Assembly (NCBI RefSeq): GCF_013368755.1
Contig: NC_049566.1
Location: 4,836,001 to 4,900,000 of the forward strand
Length of the DNA: 64,000 nt
Direction: 5' to 3'
From: Talaromyces rugulosus
Lineage: Eukaryota; Ascomycota; Eurotiomycetes; Eurotiales; Trichocomaceae
Positions 11,937 to 23,000 of this stretch are shown here, piece by piece (positions within the stretch are counted from its first letter, which is position 1; each line of letters starts with the position of its first letter). A model generated the notes under the pieces. It saw only the letters and a program-made list of their open reading frames with translations, searched no databases and was not told the origin of the DNA. Both the position numbers and the translations under genes were made by a program.

Positions 11937-12699
11937 GCCACCTCCCTCTCACTATGCCGAACTTCCGAGCATTTGCCTGGCTGTATGGTATTTCAGTAGA
12001 TTTCGCGATCTTGGTTAACATTCCAATTCAGTTCCCCGGTTTAATGGATTCCAGATGTCTGAACCTACTCTCCTGTGTATGGGAACGATGGTTAGCTTTT
12101 GGCAGCGTTTATCTTGGTGATGTAAGGATAGCTACTTAGCAGGACAGATGTCTGTTGACTAGACAAACTTTGAATGGACACACAAACTAGAACCTAAGAT
12201 AAAAATGAAAATGACTTGTCATCATCCTCGTTAAGTAAATAGAAGCTCGGCTGATTAAGCTGTTTAAAGAACAAAAGAAAAATTTGTTCCATCCTTAGTG
12301 GGTTTGATCAATGTAGATACACGTACGGAGCACGCTAAGAATACTAATCTGCCCTAAGTGATGTATGTGACCAGACGGTGAACAATTGCAGAGAAGGTGC
12401 TTCAGCCACCGGTTTGCCATCTAACATACGCAGAGACCGTGGCACCCGCAGCACCCGCACATGCCGGCCCGTCAAATCGTCTCCGGGGCGGGAAGGCTAT
12501 CCAGAATCCAGGATTCCATAGAGAGCGCTTACCTTCCCATACGAGTAGCATCATAACTCATCGCTCCCTGGATTCTTCTCGGGTATTAATAAAACGCGAC
12601 ATATATAATTAGTCAATCCTTAGAATGTAAAGCACCTCGGAACTTGTTAACATACTGGGGACAGCTATATGAGTCCTTGCTCATGAACATTGGTACTTT
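11937..12699. other. Intergenic, no zinc cluster found
   Basis: Expected to hold the N-terminal Zn2Cys6 coding part of the downstream regulator. No Cys-rich CxxCRxxKxKC-type motif is visible in any forward frame. Short open frames at 11,954-12,139 and 12,397-12,612 match nothing I recognise. Confidence 0.45.
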
Positions 12700-14269
12700 T
12701 TGCCATGGAAGTCCAGGCGCGAGGTCGAATCCCTCGTACAAAATCCCCCAAAACAGATGGATACAGGATTGTTCATCAAAGTAGTACCCAACAAGACTTC
12801 TCATGTACGGATTGTTCCTTTGGTGAGGTTTCGTGTAAATGCTATCAAGGGTGAGTTATGCGTCTTTCACAACTTTATTGTATCCCTATATGCTCACAGA
12901 ATCCGTGTATACTAGATCCCTCGAATACAACCAACTTCCTAGCTATATTGAGTCTGTACCACCTCATATCACCAAGGATGTCCTGCAATTTCTTAATTAT
13001 AAGCATGCCCTCTTGATACCAAATGAGAGTGTTAAGCAAGCTCTATGGACGGCATATTGGAAGTACGCACACCCATGTATGCCTGTGTTGGATCAGATCG
13101 AAATGAACAAATCTATGCAAGGCTATAGAGAAAAGATCAGCTTGTTACTTTACCAATGTGTCATGCTTGTTGGTCAGGTGTTCCTCATTGCCTATGAGGG
13201 TCCACGCTACGAGTTTAACGACCCCCAAGAATTGTTCGCAAAAATTCGAGCTCTCTATGACTTTGGCTGGGAGACCAGACCATTGATCATCCTGCAGTCA
13301 TTGGTACTCATGACCTTTTTTCCACAGAAGGTTAACGAACCGAAGGGACAGGCCTACTTAGTCGGACATGAAGTCTCTATTGCTTACAAAGTGGGACTTC
13401 ATCGTGATCCTACAAACTTCCACAGCAAAGCATCCGTTCGTCACTCCCGAAAACGTTTGTGGTGGAGTCTCTTCATCCGAGAGCGTACTTTGCTCCTTGA
13501 TCAAGGAACTCCATGGGTAATAGACAACACTGATTACGATGTGCCGATGATAAAAATTGATGACTTTTGCCTACCCGATGTCTGCCATGATATAGGAACA
13601 CAAAACCCTCTTGTAGACTTGAATGATATAAGCAGGCAGCGCAAAATTGCCATCATGTGGATCGAAAGAGCCAAGCTAGCGGTGATTATGGGACAACTCT
13701 CACCCATATCAGTCCGCATTTCAGAGAGAAATTCCAGTATCTTTGAGAGGCCATCACTCCAGAGTGGTCTGCCTCATTTTCAAGGATCTTTCAATGATAC
13801 AGCAATAGGTCTCGAGAGATGGAAAAGAGATATCTCCCCCGAGATTAATTTCGCCCAATTGAGTTCCCCTGCTTTATGGGCAGGTGATCGCGAACTATAT
13901 CTACAGTGCGCAACTCTCAAGCTGTTATACTATACTTTGAAGTTTCAGTTGGCTGTCTTACTAGTTCTCCCCAGAACACAAACACAAATAGTCCAATTTC
14001 CCCAGAAGAGAACCCGTCAGGAGGTTAACGAGAGTTGCAACGCCATAATGCAAATCATAAAGGACCTTCAGCTCTATGGGTGCTCGGCCCATGTTCCACT
14101 TTACGGAGTATCTGTCCTACGACCCGTTATTATATGGGCCATACTAAATGGCGTACTTGGTACAGCTATTTACCAAAACTCAAGCTTCGATCCACTACAA
14201 TTTGACATTGGTAGGGTAGATTCCTATCAGTACCTTTTCATGGAATTTCTCCTGTGTGACACAGAATGA
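12700..14269 (+). pseudogene. Fungal-specific transcription factor (Fungal_trans domain), DNA-binding end missing
   Basis: Remnant of a zinc-cluster regulator of the cutinase-transcription-factor (CTF1) type. The middle-homology domain is clear: PSYIESVPPHI, AYWKYAHPCMPVLD, EKISLLLYQCVMLVGQ, ALYDFGWETRPL, GLHRDPTNF and RKRLWWSLFIRER. An intron at 12851-12899 (GTGAGT...CACAG, phase 1) joins an upstream open segment (12,700-12,850) to the main exon (12,900-14,269) in frame. The upstream segment has no ATG and no Zn2Cys6 cluster, so the protein (about 505 residues) lacks its DNA-binding domain. The C-terminus also looks shorter than the family norm. Most likely a 5'-truncated gene copy. It lies beside the damaged transporter and may once have regulated it. 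Confidence 0.7.
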
Positions 14270-16032
14270 GCCTTTGAAATTATATATGTCTCCATCATTC
14301 TCAGATACTCTTGCCCAATAGGGGAGTTTATTTTCTTACACATAGCAAGCGGTTGACCACGCTCCAAGATCTTGAAGGGCAACCGTAAGCGCTTTAGTAC
14401 AGTATTTGAAATACTATTAGTGATTATCGCGTCGATAATCAATATGGCGCAGAAATAAGAAAAATCCAAGCGAATTCATAATGTAGCAATTAGAACTTGG
14501 TTCTTCATTTTTTCTCTTACTACTGTCGCCGTATACCAATGGTATGCCTATGCTTCTCACTCCGCTATTTACGGTTCATCCCCCTTTTTTTCTTCTCTTC
14601 TCCACCTACTAGCACTTGTCCTCCTATCTCGCCTAGCTGGCCCTAGTTGGATTCCACACAGTGAAATTAGCCAAAATTCTCTAATTACACTCTCCTGACA
14701 AGATCTTTCGTACATCTGCGCGCGCCCCACTTCTACAAGCGGCTTCCAAAAATGCAGAGAAACGGCAATAATAAATATTGTTAAATATAAAGGAATTTAA
14801 ATGAGTAACTACATTACAGTACGCTTATTCCCAACAGGGTATGGTGTACACTTGGCCTTTGTGTCTCATGGACGAAAGATCGTGTCCAGAGGGTGTAATT
14901 ACGAAGCAAGTCCACGTCCATTGCCCCGAAATATCACCGGGTCCCCTGTTAAGGAGTCTTGTTCCATGAACTTTATATGTAAGGAAGCTCGCAAAGGCGG
15001 TCTTAGTGGCTAGTTTTACGATTGTAGGACTTCCTGAATGTAACAGCTTTTTCATCATCATTTTTCTGCTATTCCCCCACTATTATATGATAATAATTAT
15101 AATAGCAATAATCTGTTAGGATAGTTTAGTATATTTAGTGAAAATGTGATATATGTCTATGTCAAGGGCCTAATATAATTCTAAACCTAATTAAATTCTG
15201 TTGATAGGCTGATACTCTATGATTGTATAATTAATGGAAAGATTTATCTATGACGATCTGTGCAATAGGACTCTAGGTAATAGTAAAAGAAGCAATATTT
15301 AGAAATAAATATAATTATAGTAGATAATATAGTATCATTTTATTTTGTAACTGGCTAGCTGTTGAGTCTATTTTTACAATTATAGATTAGCTAATAATTA
15401 TTCCTGTGGCGCCTAATATGAGAATTTGGTGCTGTCTAAATCTTTTTGATGGACTATAATGAAATTAGAGTTGCGTATGTATTAATGAGTGTAATAAATA
15501 TAATATGAAATGGGTTAGAAATAGTTCTTAGTAACGTACAGAAGATGTTTTTAAAGTAGGATATAAAGTTGATCCTGGTAAGTTACTATATTATCTGTAT
15601 AAAATTATAAACATACTAAATAGGTTATGCCAAAGGTTTAAAGGGTTATTGAAAATACCGCCCGTAAAGCGGGAACTCTAGATATTGAGATAAGATATCT
15701 GAGAAGTGACTGGCATATTGTGCTTATAATTTGTAATAACCTTAGTTAATTCATTCTGTATATATGTGGATTTGTGAGTGTGTTTAAAACTTTATCTACG
15801 CAGGAATCGCTGTAAGTGGCTTGATGAGCACTCTTTAGTCCCTGCAAGACACTTAGCCCCGTGGCATGCTACTGCAATTTGGAGCAAACGTTCATGGTAA
15901 AGGCAATTTGAGTTCTAGCTAGTGGCTATGGGGATACTTCCATTCTAGTCATCCTGGTGAACGAATAAGGGCTTGGGGTTCTCATCTTACTGCGCTGAGA
16001 TAAAACCATTTTTTGAGTGCGGATTATAATTC
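14270..16032. other. AT-rich non-coding tract
   Basis: Largely AT-rich, especially 14,740-15,780, with no long frame. Small open frames at 14,227-14,469 and 14,801-15,061 look like chance. Compatible with RIP-degraded repeat DNA, but no family can be assigned. Confidence 0.45.
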
Positions 16033-16713
16033 CAAAGATTACTAATAAAGATGGGTTAAAATGAGGTGACCAGGACGCTTCGTTGCGGATGAACTCAATG
16101 AGAGAAACTTCAACATAGACAACAATAGCGTGATACCAACGCCACCAGCAATGAGAACAATTGGTGAGCTTTCACTGATACTATCTAAGTAAAAGTCACC
16201 TTAAGTATGAGAAACTTTTACGATTTGACCAGGTTCCTTAAGTGCGTGAAGAACATTTGAAAGTATACCAGGCGTGAATTGCTGACCCTGTTCTTGCTTA
16301 CACTGATTCCGGTAATACTGAGATGAGGTAACATCACTCATTGAGTATTGCCGTGCCTGCATGTAGCCTAGGTTTGGTACATAGACACGCACCGAGACGT
16401 ACTGGCCGGGTACAAAAGTTGGAATGGGTTTGCCGTCAACAGGAGAAAGATGAAATGAGGAGATCTCATCGGATTCGCGCGAGATCTTGACGATATGAAA
16501 GTCTCCCCAGTCCTTCCATTCCTTATCCTGATCAGAAAGCGAGCTCTCTTTCTGAATCATGATCCCAGCAAGTTGGTCATAAGCAGCAGTCCAAACGTCT
16601 TGAATGCTTGGTGTGCAGTTGTCTCCTAAAACTTCTTGTATCGCCTCGACTAGGTATTTCCCGACGATATCATACTGATCTGGTGTAATTTGCAGCGATT
16701 CATGTTTGTGCAA
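16033..16713 (-). pseudogene. Flavohemoglobin fragment (nitric oxide dioxygenase)
   Basis: Internal piece of a flavohemoglobin, the haem/FAD enzyme that oxidises NO to nitrate using NAD(P)H. It starts mid-globin at HKHESLQITPDQYDIVGKYL (the proximal haem His is in this segment) and has no ATG. The FAD-binding domain follows (FVPGQYVSVRV, RQYSMSD). An in-frame TAA at 16201-16203 replaces the Tyr expected after VKVSHT. Beyond it the same frame continues with GDFYLDS and the NAD-binding segment VLIAGGVGITLLLSMLKFL down to about 16,080. The first about 85 residues and the C-terminal third are missing. Clearly a dead gene. Next to it lies a dead beta-lactamase-like gene on the same strand. Confidence 0.85.
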
Positions 16714-17129
16714 AGTGTAATATGTATATCTTGAAGCCCAAACTGATCTTGGGCTGAAAGGTTAGCCGAGATAAATATATTTTTTATTTTTTTTGAAAAC
16801 TTGAAATACCCTCCATTCTCTGGTCATCGGAACCTGGATCTCCACGTATGTCTGCTGGGGTAGAAACAGTGGTCACCCTTGGCAGCGCTAGGCATATTCT
16901 ATACCATGTCAACAGCGAAAATTGAAAAAGTTTGACTCAATAGCAAAAGAAGCAAACGGTCTGCCTGCCACTGGATAATGTGCTATTTATATTAATCGCT
17001 AAGAAACTTTCGCGAAAGGACTAGAAGTTGCCTCTAGCATCCTAAATCTTGTTTTGGAAGATCTCAATCATCCTTGCCATCTTCCTAATACCAGGTGGGA
17101 GGAATTGGGTTCCCAACACGCCACAAAGA
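16714..17129. other. Spacer between two pseudogenes
   Basis: No recognisable coding sequence. The globin helices that should precede the flavohemoglobin fragment are absent here. Confidence 0.4.
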
Positions 17130-18267
17130 TCAGACTCTCTATCAATAAACTACTGAAATTCTTAGTATAGTCAGAGATGGAAGGACGGGATCCGTTACCC
17201 AGAACAAATTAGGTTTTCCACTCCAAAACAACGTGTTTCCTCGCCGTCCAGATAGCTCATTTTCCATTGCTAGCATGCCACCCAATCCCCAGTCATACAA
17301 ACTGCTTTTGTTAAATATACCAATGAACAAGGACTTAGGGTCAGACTCGTTGACGTACTTTTAGTTTTTGGAGGGATTCCCGACTAGCTGGCGAGAGGTG
17401 GGACTGAAACATCATGACAATCGACTCGCTCGTGAGAAGTTTCTTATCATTAGACAAGATAGAATGAATCACTTTTATAAACTGTTCAATTGGTGTGTAT
17501 AGTCCTTGTCCACCAAAGCAGTTCGTAGCCTGTTCAGTTAGAAACTTTAGTGCCGTGAACCGTCCCGAAGCCTCATCTCAAACTAAAATCATAACCTTTC
17601 TGTTTCCTCTGCTAACACTGGGAGGCTAGAACTCATCTTCTGAATATTAGCGGCTCCCAAATATGCATCTGTATGTAAACTTCTAGAGTTTGCCCTGTTA
17701 AAGCTCAACGAGTTGTCCAATCTAGTCAATCCTTGTACCATACTCCCATGCGGTTTCCGGCTTCAAGGTCAGCGGGTAGCCAAATCGCTCGTCAACGGTA
17801 GTATCAGAATTTATATTTCGTCCGTTATAAGTTTTAAGGCAGGCAAGGTTGGGATTGTTTATATCGTAGCCTGTTTCACTACTATGGGTGAAGAGGTTTC
17901 GAAGGTTGATTGCGTTTTTTCACGGTTGAATACGTGGTCGGCTATACAATATGCCTTAGGAGGCTAATGTTGGTATCAAGGATGACAAATCCGTCTTGAG
18001 ATCTACAAATCGTTTCTCAACTAGCTGAAGAGCAGCAATAGAGGTCAAGAGCTTGCTTATGGATGTAAGCACTATGATAGAGCTTATGGCGAGTGGCCTC
18101 CTATCAGATGTACAATCGTCGTTTCCGAAAGCTTTAGCATAGTGGAAACTCCTAATTTTGTTTGTTGTTGTAGTCACCATACCAGGCCAAGTCTCATCCT
18201 CCAAGGATGTATCAAATGCCTTTTTGAGGTCCTCTAGGGACTTTCGAGAGTCACTGTTGTAAAACAT
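17130..18267 (-). pseudogene. Class C beta-lactamase-like serine hydrolase, multiply broken
   Basis: Relic of a beta-lactamase/transpeptidase-fold hydrolase (EstB/LovD-like family). The 5' part from 18,267 is open for 103 codons and contains SFHYAKAFG, the SxxK nucleophile motif as SISK, and SIAALQLVEKRF. Homology continues past the stop at 17,956 in shifted frames: NLFTHSSETGYD, TVDERFGYPLTLKPETAWEYGT (about 17,740-17,900), GGQGLYTPIEQFIKVIHSILS (about 17,450-17,510) and, near 17,170-17,300, DWGLGGMLAMENELSGRRGN. Total span (about 1.14 kb, about 380 codons) equals a full-length family member, but several stops and shifts interrupt it. Family members hydrolyse esters or beta-lactams or transfer acyl groups; the substrate is unknown. 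Confidence 0.82.
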
Positions 18268-18737
18268 GCTGCCCTGAATCGTGCAATTGCTGGGAAATCC
18301 GAGGGAATTATACGCCTAACATCGAAGAATGCTTTTGAGGAGGTAAATAGCAACTAATAAGTAATCTGAGTATATGTAGAGGGTTTCTAAGGTCAGACAC
18401 CGGGTTTGTGGATCTCTGATCCTTAAGACCCAGCTTCTTTATGCGACATTTTTTGGTCATTATATCAAGAGTTTAAAAAATGGTAGTATTTCGTGGTTGT
18501 TTTTGACATGAGAGTCGGGGTTACGGTCAATACGGCAACTACTCAAGAAAACAAAATGCGGTTGTGAGCCCTGTATGCGATATTGGCCGTGGCGCTCAGG
18601 GCTTTTATCTACACAATTTGAGGTTGACATTTCGGGTGGCTGATTGTCGTCCCACTAGCATAATAGTGTAAATGGTTGTTCAGAGTTTCTGCATTGATTG
18701 AAGAACCTGTATACCTCGATCCGGCATATTATCCAAT
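18268..18737. other. Non-coding gap
   Basis: No open frame of note. It may contain the decayed body of the MFS gene whose 3' end follows, but I cannot align it to specific helices. Confidence 0.35.
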
Positions 18738-18971
18738 TTGTTAATTGCCCGTGGCTCAACATGGCAACGTGACATGTTATTTTTAGCGTTATCGCGGTAT
18801 GCCGCGGTGTTGACCCTAGTGATCATTATTGCTGGGGCAACTGATATAAGGTCTGCGTTGCCGGGGGTGATCGAATCCTATGTTGACGGATTCAGAGATA
18901 CATACCGCCTCAGTATGGCATTGATGATTGTGGGCTTTGTCGCGGCTTGCTTTATGGAATGGTCGAGTTAA
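18738..18971 (+). pseudogene. MFS transporter C-terminal fragment (tentative)
   Basis: A 77-codon frame whose end resembles the last helix and tail of fungal drug-proton MFS permeases: IRSALPGVIESYVDGFRDTY, then a hydrophobic helix LSMALMIVGFVAACF and the terminal FMEW. The rest of the 500-residue transporter is not visible upstream. Likely part of the same decayed gene group as the hydrolase and flavohemoglobin relics. The family assignment is tentative. Confidence 0.45.
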
Positions 18972-20031
18972 GGGTTATCAAGACTGGTAGAAAAAGTGAA
19001 GACCAAGACTCAACAGCGAATTGTTCGTGAGGTTTAGTAACACTCCACCGACATGCATAAAGCAGCGGACTCTATGTATTATCAGGCTATTGAAAGATTT
19101 GTTATGACCAACTAAATAGCCGTATATCTCTTTACTCTTCATAACGTGGCTTGGCGGCGGTACTTGATTGGGGGCATGTAACTATCAATCGATGAGGTTG
19201 AAAATTCTGCTTTTCGAACTGTGTCGAAACTTGAATACTCTAACGCTACGTAATATTACTGAAATTACTAGCATTAGTTATACTTTAGGATTACACTACT
19301 GCACAGTAGACGCCTGAAATTGTGGCATAGATGCAATCCGGTTCGGCTTATTTGTCCAGCCATGAGACCAATTAAAAACTTCATATAAAGCTCTAGATTC
19401 AACTACTAGCGGACTCTTGCTAGGAACGGAGTAGCGTGAGAGCGTTTGAGCATATTTTCCTCGGAATCCGAGCTACGTCTTTGCGCCCTTGCCCTCTTTG
19501 GTACAACTGACAATTGAAACAGTCGCCTAGGTAAATTGAAGTATGTTGACGGGCGATAACAGCCAACAAATACCCGATCAAATCATTTAATTACCAACTA
19601 TTGAGCGAGGGCAAGGCGGTCGGTCCACATACAACACTAGAAATGGCCAGGGAAATAGAGAGAATGAGCACAATTGAACTCGTTTGAGGGGCGAGAATAG
19701 AGAATAGAGAATAGAAGAAGTTTCGCCTACATGTACCAAGCTCTTTGGGTTCCACTCGAACTTGTCTGTTGACACGATTCGGCCCGAAAGCTTTATTGCG
19801 ACTCGGCACCAACATGGGGCGCTGTTTTGTTGCTAGCTAGCTTTCACTTACAAGAAGAATCAGGTCACAGCGTATGTACCAAATCTACATCCCCTTTGTG
19901 CTGTGTTGGGCGAATCTAGCTTTATAACAAGATTTCTCTAGATTGACCCCCTTCCTCTCACAGTTTCTGTTCCTAGCATCATCGATCTGGGATTCTATCC
20001 CAAAATTTTCATCTCTTTCTATTCGGGGATC
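18972..20031. other. Intergenic / promoter of siderophore transporter
   Basis: About 1 kb. Short frames on both strands at 19,587-19,815 match nothing. A CT-rich leader (TTGACCCCCTTCCTCTCACAG, about 19,945) precedes the ATG at 20,032. Confidence 0.45.
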
Positions 20032-21873
20032 ATGGCGACACAAAACGCTAACGGTGGTTCCGATGAGCCAGACAGCATTCAGACGAAAAATGGCAACCAG
20101 CACGAACACGAGAATAGTAACGTTGGTAGTCTGGAAGAGAGATACGCGCGACAGTTGCTGGAAGATCCCAATGGTGTCACCCAAGGAGCGCAGACTGGTA
20201 TTCAAAAGGCTGAAGCTACTGCTTTGGTTTGGACCAGAACGGCTTTGTACGCCACATATGCCTGGTGAGTCTTGTTTGCCTTACAGCCCAAAAGAAAGGT
20301 CGGTCTCTGACATCGTATGGACAGGATTTGGTTATGCTTCTTTGTTCTGTCCATGCAGTCGTCGATCAACGCAAATCTGGTCTACTACGCTTACGCAAAG
20401 TTTGCCTCCGCTCCTCAGATATCCCAGGCCTATGTTATATCGACGATTGTTGGCGGAGTGATTCAATTGCCCATCGCCAAGATCTTGAATGTCTGGGGCC
20501 GTGCAGAAGGTCTCTTGATTGTTCTGGCAATAAATCTTCTTGGTCTAATAGTTATATCTGTATGCAACGGTCCCAATGGATTTGCCGCAGGTTATACTCT
20601 GTATCAAATCGGATATAGCCAATTGAACTTCATTCTGAATGTGTTTGTCGCCGACGCATCGGGGTTAAGAAATCGCGCATTTGTGTACGCGTTCACTGGG
20701 ATTCCTACACTGTGTACGGCCTTTACTGGATCCCTTGTTGCTCAAGCGTTCATAACCCATTCTACCTGGCGTTGGGCATACGGTTGTTTCACAATCATCA
20801 CATTTGCGTTCATCGTGCCGGTCGCTGTGGTGTTCAAATTCTATCAGCGCAAAGCTGAAAAGCTGAATCTTCTGGTCAAGAATCTTAGTGGTAGGACAAT
20901 GGTACAATCCGTCGTTCATTATATCCACGAGTTCGATATCATTGGGGGTTTTATTCTCATGGCAGCATTTGTATTATTCCTTTTGCCGTTTAGCCTTGAA
21001 ACCTATGGCTTCAGCGGATACTCCTCTGCTACTTTCATTACGATGGTAACAATCGGGATCCTTTTATTCCCCGTTTTTGCCCTGTGGGAGTATCACTTTG
21101 CGAGAACCGGCTTTATTCGGTGGGAGTTGCTGAAAAAGCGGACAGTTATTGGGGCATGTATCCTGGCAGCTCTCATCTTTTTCAATTACTATACCTGGGA
21201 TCAGTACTTCTACTACTACGTCCAGGTTGTCTACGACCTCGATGTCACAAAAACAGGATATATGACTCAAATATATGGTGTTGGATCAACTATATGGGCT
21301 GTCCTTTTTGGAGTGTGGATCCGCCAAACCAAACACTTCAAAAAGGTGTGTTTATTCTTTGGAGCGCCATTAATGCTGTTGGGCGCTGGACTTATGATTC
21401 ACTTTCGTGGCTCTCAAAGCGACATTGGATACTTGGTAATGTGCCAGATCTTTATCGCCTTTGGAGGCGGTACTCTGGTCATTGGCGATGAAATGGCCGT
21501 GATGGCTGCCGCAGACCGTGATGGCATTCCGATGATGCTTGCACTGATCAGTCTATCTTCCAGCGTTGGCGGTTCCATTGGCTACGCCGTTGCTTCCGCC
21601 ATATATTCCAATACGTTTCCTCAAGCTCTGCTCAGAGCGCTACCGAATTATGCAAAATCGGACTTTGAGACCATTTACGCCGGCGGACCAGCGGTACAAC
21701 TTACGTACCCTCCCGGAAGTGAGGTTAGGGATGCGATTAATTACGCGTGGGCATACAGTCAGAAGTACGAGTGCATCACGGCAGCGGTGCTTGTTCTTCT
21801 TGCTTTCCCAGCAATTGCCATATGGAAAGACTATAATGTAGACAAGAAGCAAGTTAAAGGCACGGTTATCTGA
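20032..21873 (+). CDS. Siderophore-iron transporter, MFS SIT family
   Basis: Intact proton-coupled importer of ferric siderophores (SIT/ARN family of the major facilitator superfamily), expected in the plasma membrane. Exon 1 is 20032-20264, the intron is 20265-20324 (GTGAGT...ACAG, phase 2), and exon 2 is 20325-21873, giving 593 aa, usual for the family. The polar N-terminus (about 70 residues) is followed by [20 protein letters not shown] (TM1) and about 14 predicted helices. Family-typical segments include WGRAEGLLI after TM3, [50 protein letters not shown] and [24 protein letters not shown]. No siderophore NRPS or acyltransferase lies nearby, so it probably takes up xenosiderophores or a siderophore made elsewhere. 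Such genes are commonly controlled by an iron-responsive GATA factor; I saw no convincing full SreA-type site. Confidence 0.93.
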
Positions 21874-22613
21874 AATAATTCCCCCTTCTTATTTGTTGCC
21901 CTTTCATTCCTCCTTCCCCCGCCTGCTTTCTTACGGTATACACTGTTAGATGTCGATCAGCGTCAAGAGACGCAGACCAATGGCTAGAGGATCACACTTT
22001 CCTCAAACATTCTCCTTGACTGCAACCTAGTTTTTATACGAATATATTTAGAGATACTCAGCCGGATCAGCTGCATGGGCTAGCTTTGCAAAAATCAGCC
22101 TATCTAATCCGACCATCGCCGGACTTCCAGTCCGAGTATTGATCGAAATGAACGAAAAGTCAACAAATAGCAATCTCGTAGTACATAACGTGTGCAATTC
22201 ATTTAATGCCAATAAATGCTTCGTACGATATTTGTCGCTTATGTCGGGTGAGGTAGATATATATTACCTAATAAAATCTTATAGTTAAAAGTTATACTAC
22301 TTAATTATTATTTTAAGATTAGTAAAATAAATTATCTTAAAATATATATATTATAAGAGGACCTTTTCTAATTTATATTATAAGCTATTTAGAGTACTTT
22401 ATACCCACGTCTACAAGCTAATCACGAACAGGACGGATCCAGGTCCGTGACACCCCAGCCGTCACATAGTTGACATGAAACCGGTTATCAACACCAACTG
22501 GTAGCAAGATGGGAGCAACCAACTATAGATCGTGCTAGTTGAGTATGTGCCTAGCTTTTTAAGAAAAGCAAATTGATATAGTAGTACAGTATAAATGTCG
22601 CACTTTCAGCTAT
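21874..22613. other. Intergenic, partly AT-rich
   Basis: 22,240-22,400 is a very AT-rich block (TATATATTATAAG-type). No gene seen. This is followed immediately by the raptor-derived fragment, so the block may mark an insertion junction. Confidence 0.4.
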
Positions 22614-23000
22614 ATGGCGAAACTTCATGATACTGTATCTACTATTGATCAATTGCTCGATCAGTCTCCTAAAAAATTGAGCTCCCACAATTTTCACACC
22701 TTTGTCGAGAAACATGAAAAGGAGAACCTGGAAGCTAAGAAGAGGGATCCCAATGCATTGGTTCAGAACTATTCCGACTGCATCTTATTGGCTGCTTGTC
22801 AGAAGTCTGAAACCCTTCCAACCAATCCAGATCTTCCGGCAGATCTATTCACTTGTTGTCTCACTACACCCATTGATGTTGCGCTTCGATACTTTATTTT
22901 GCAGAATCCACTCAGAGTACGGCTCAAAGTTGGACAAATACGTGCCGTCAACATTGAATGTCTTGAATTCGTGTCGGTTGGTTCCCCTTCAAGTAGTTAG
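22614..23000 (+). pseudogene. Fragment of raptor (TORC1 subunit) N-terminal domain
   Basis: The middle of this 128-codon frame matches the conserved N-terminal (caspase-like, RNC) domain of raptor/Kog1, the scaffold subunit of TOR complex 1. Diagnostic strings are NFHTFVEKHEKENLEAKKRD, NYSDCILLAACQKSETLP, PDLPADLFTCCLTTPIDVAL and RYFILQNPL. Raptor is about 1,300-1,600 aa and single-copy in fungi. Here only about 80 residues survive, and sequence before about 22,690 and after about 22,920 does not resemble raptor. It is therefore a displaced partial copy. The frame has no stop within the homologous stretch, so the copying event may be fairly recent. Whether it is transcribed is unknown. Confidence 0.72.

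Noticed and set aside
12717..12750. tRNA T-arm-like string (CGAGGTCGAATCCCTCG)
   Set aside because: No matching D-arm, anticodon arm or acceptor stem around it, and it falls inside the 5' exon frame of the regulator relic.
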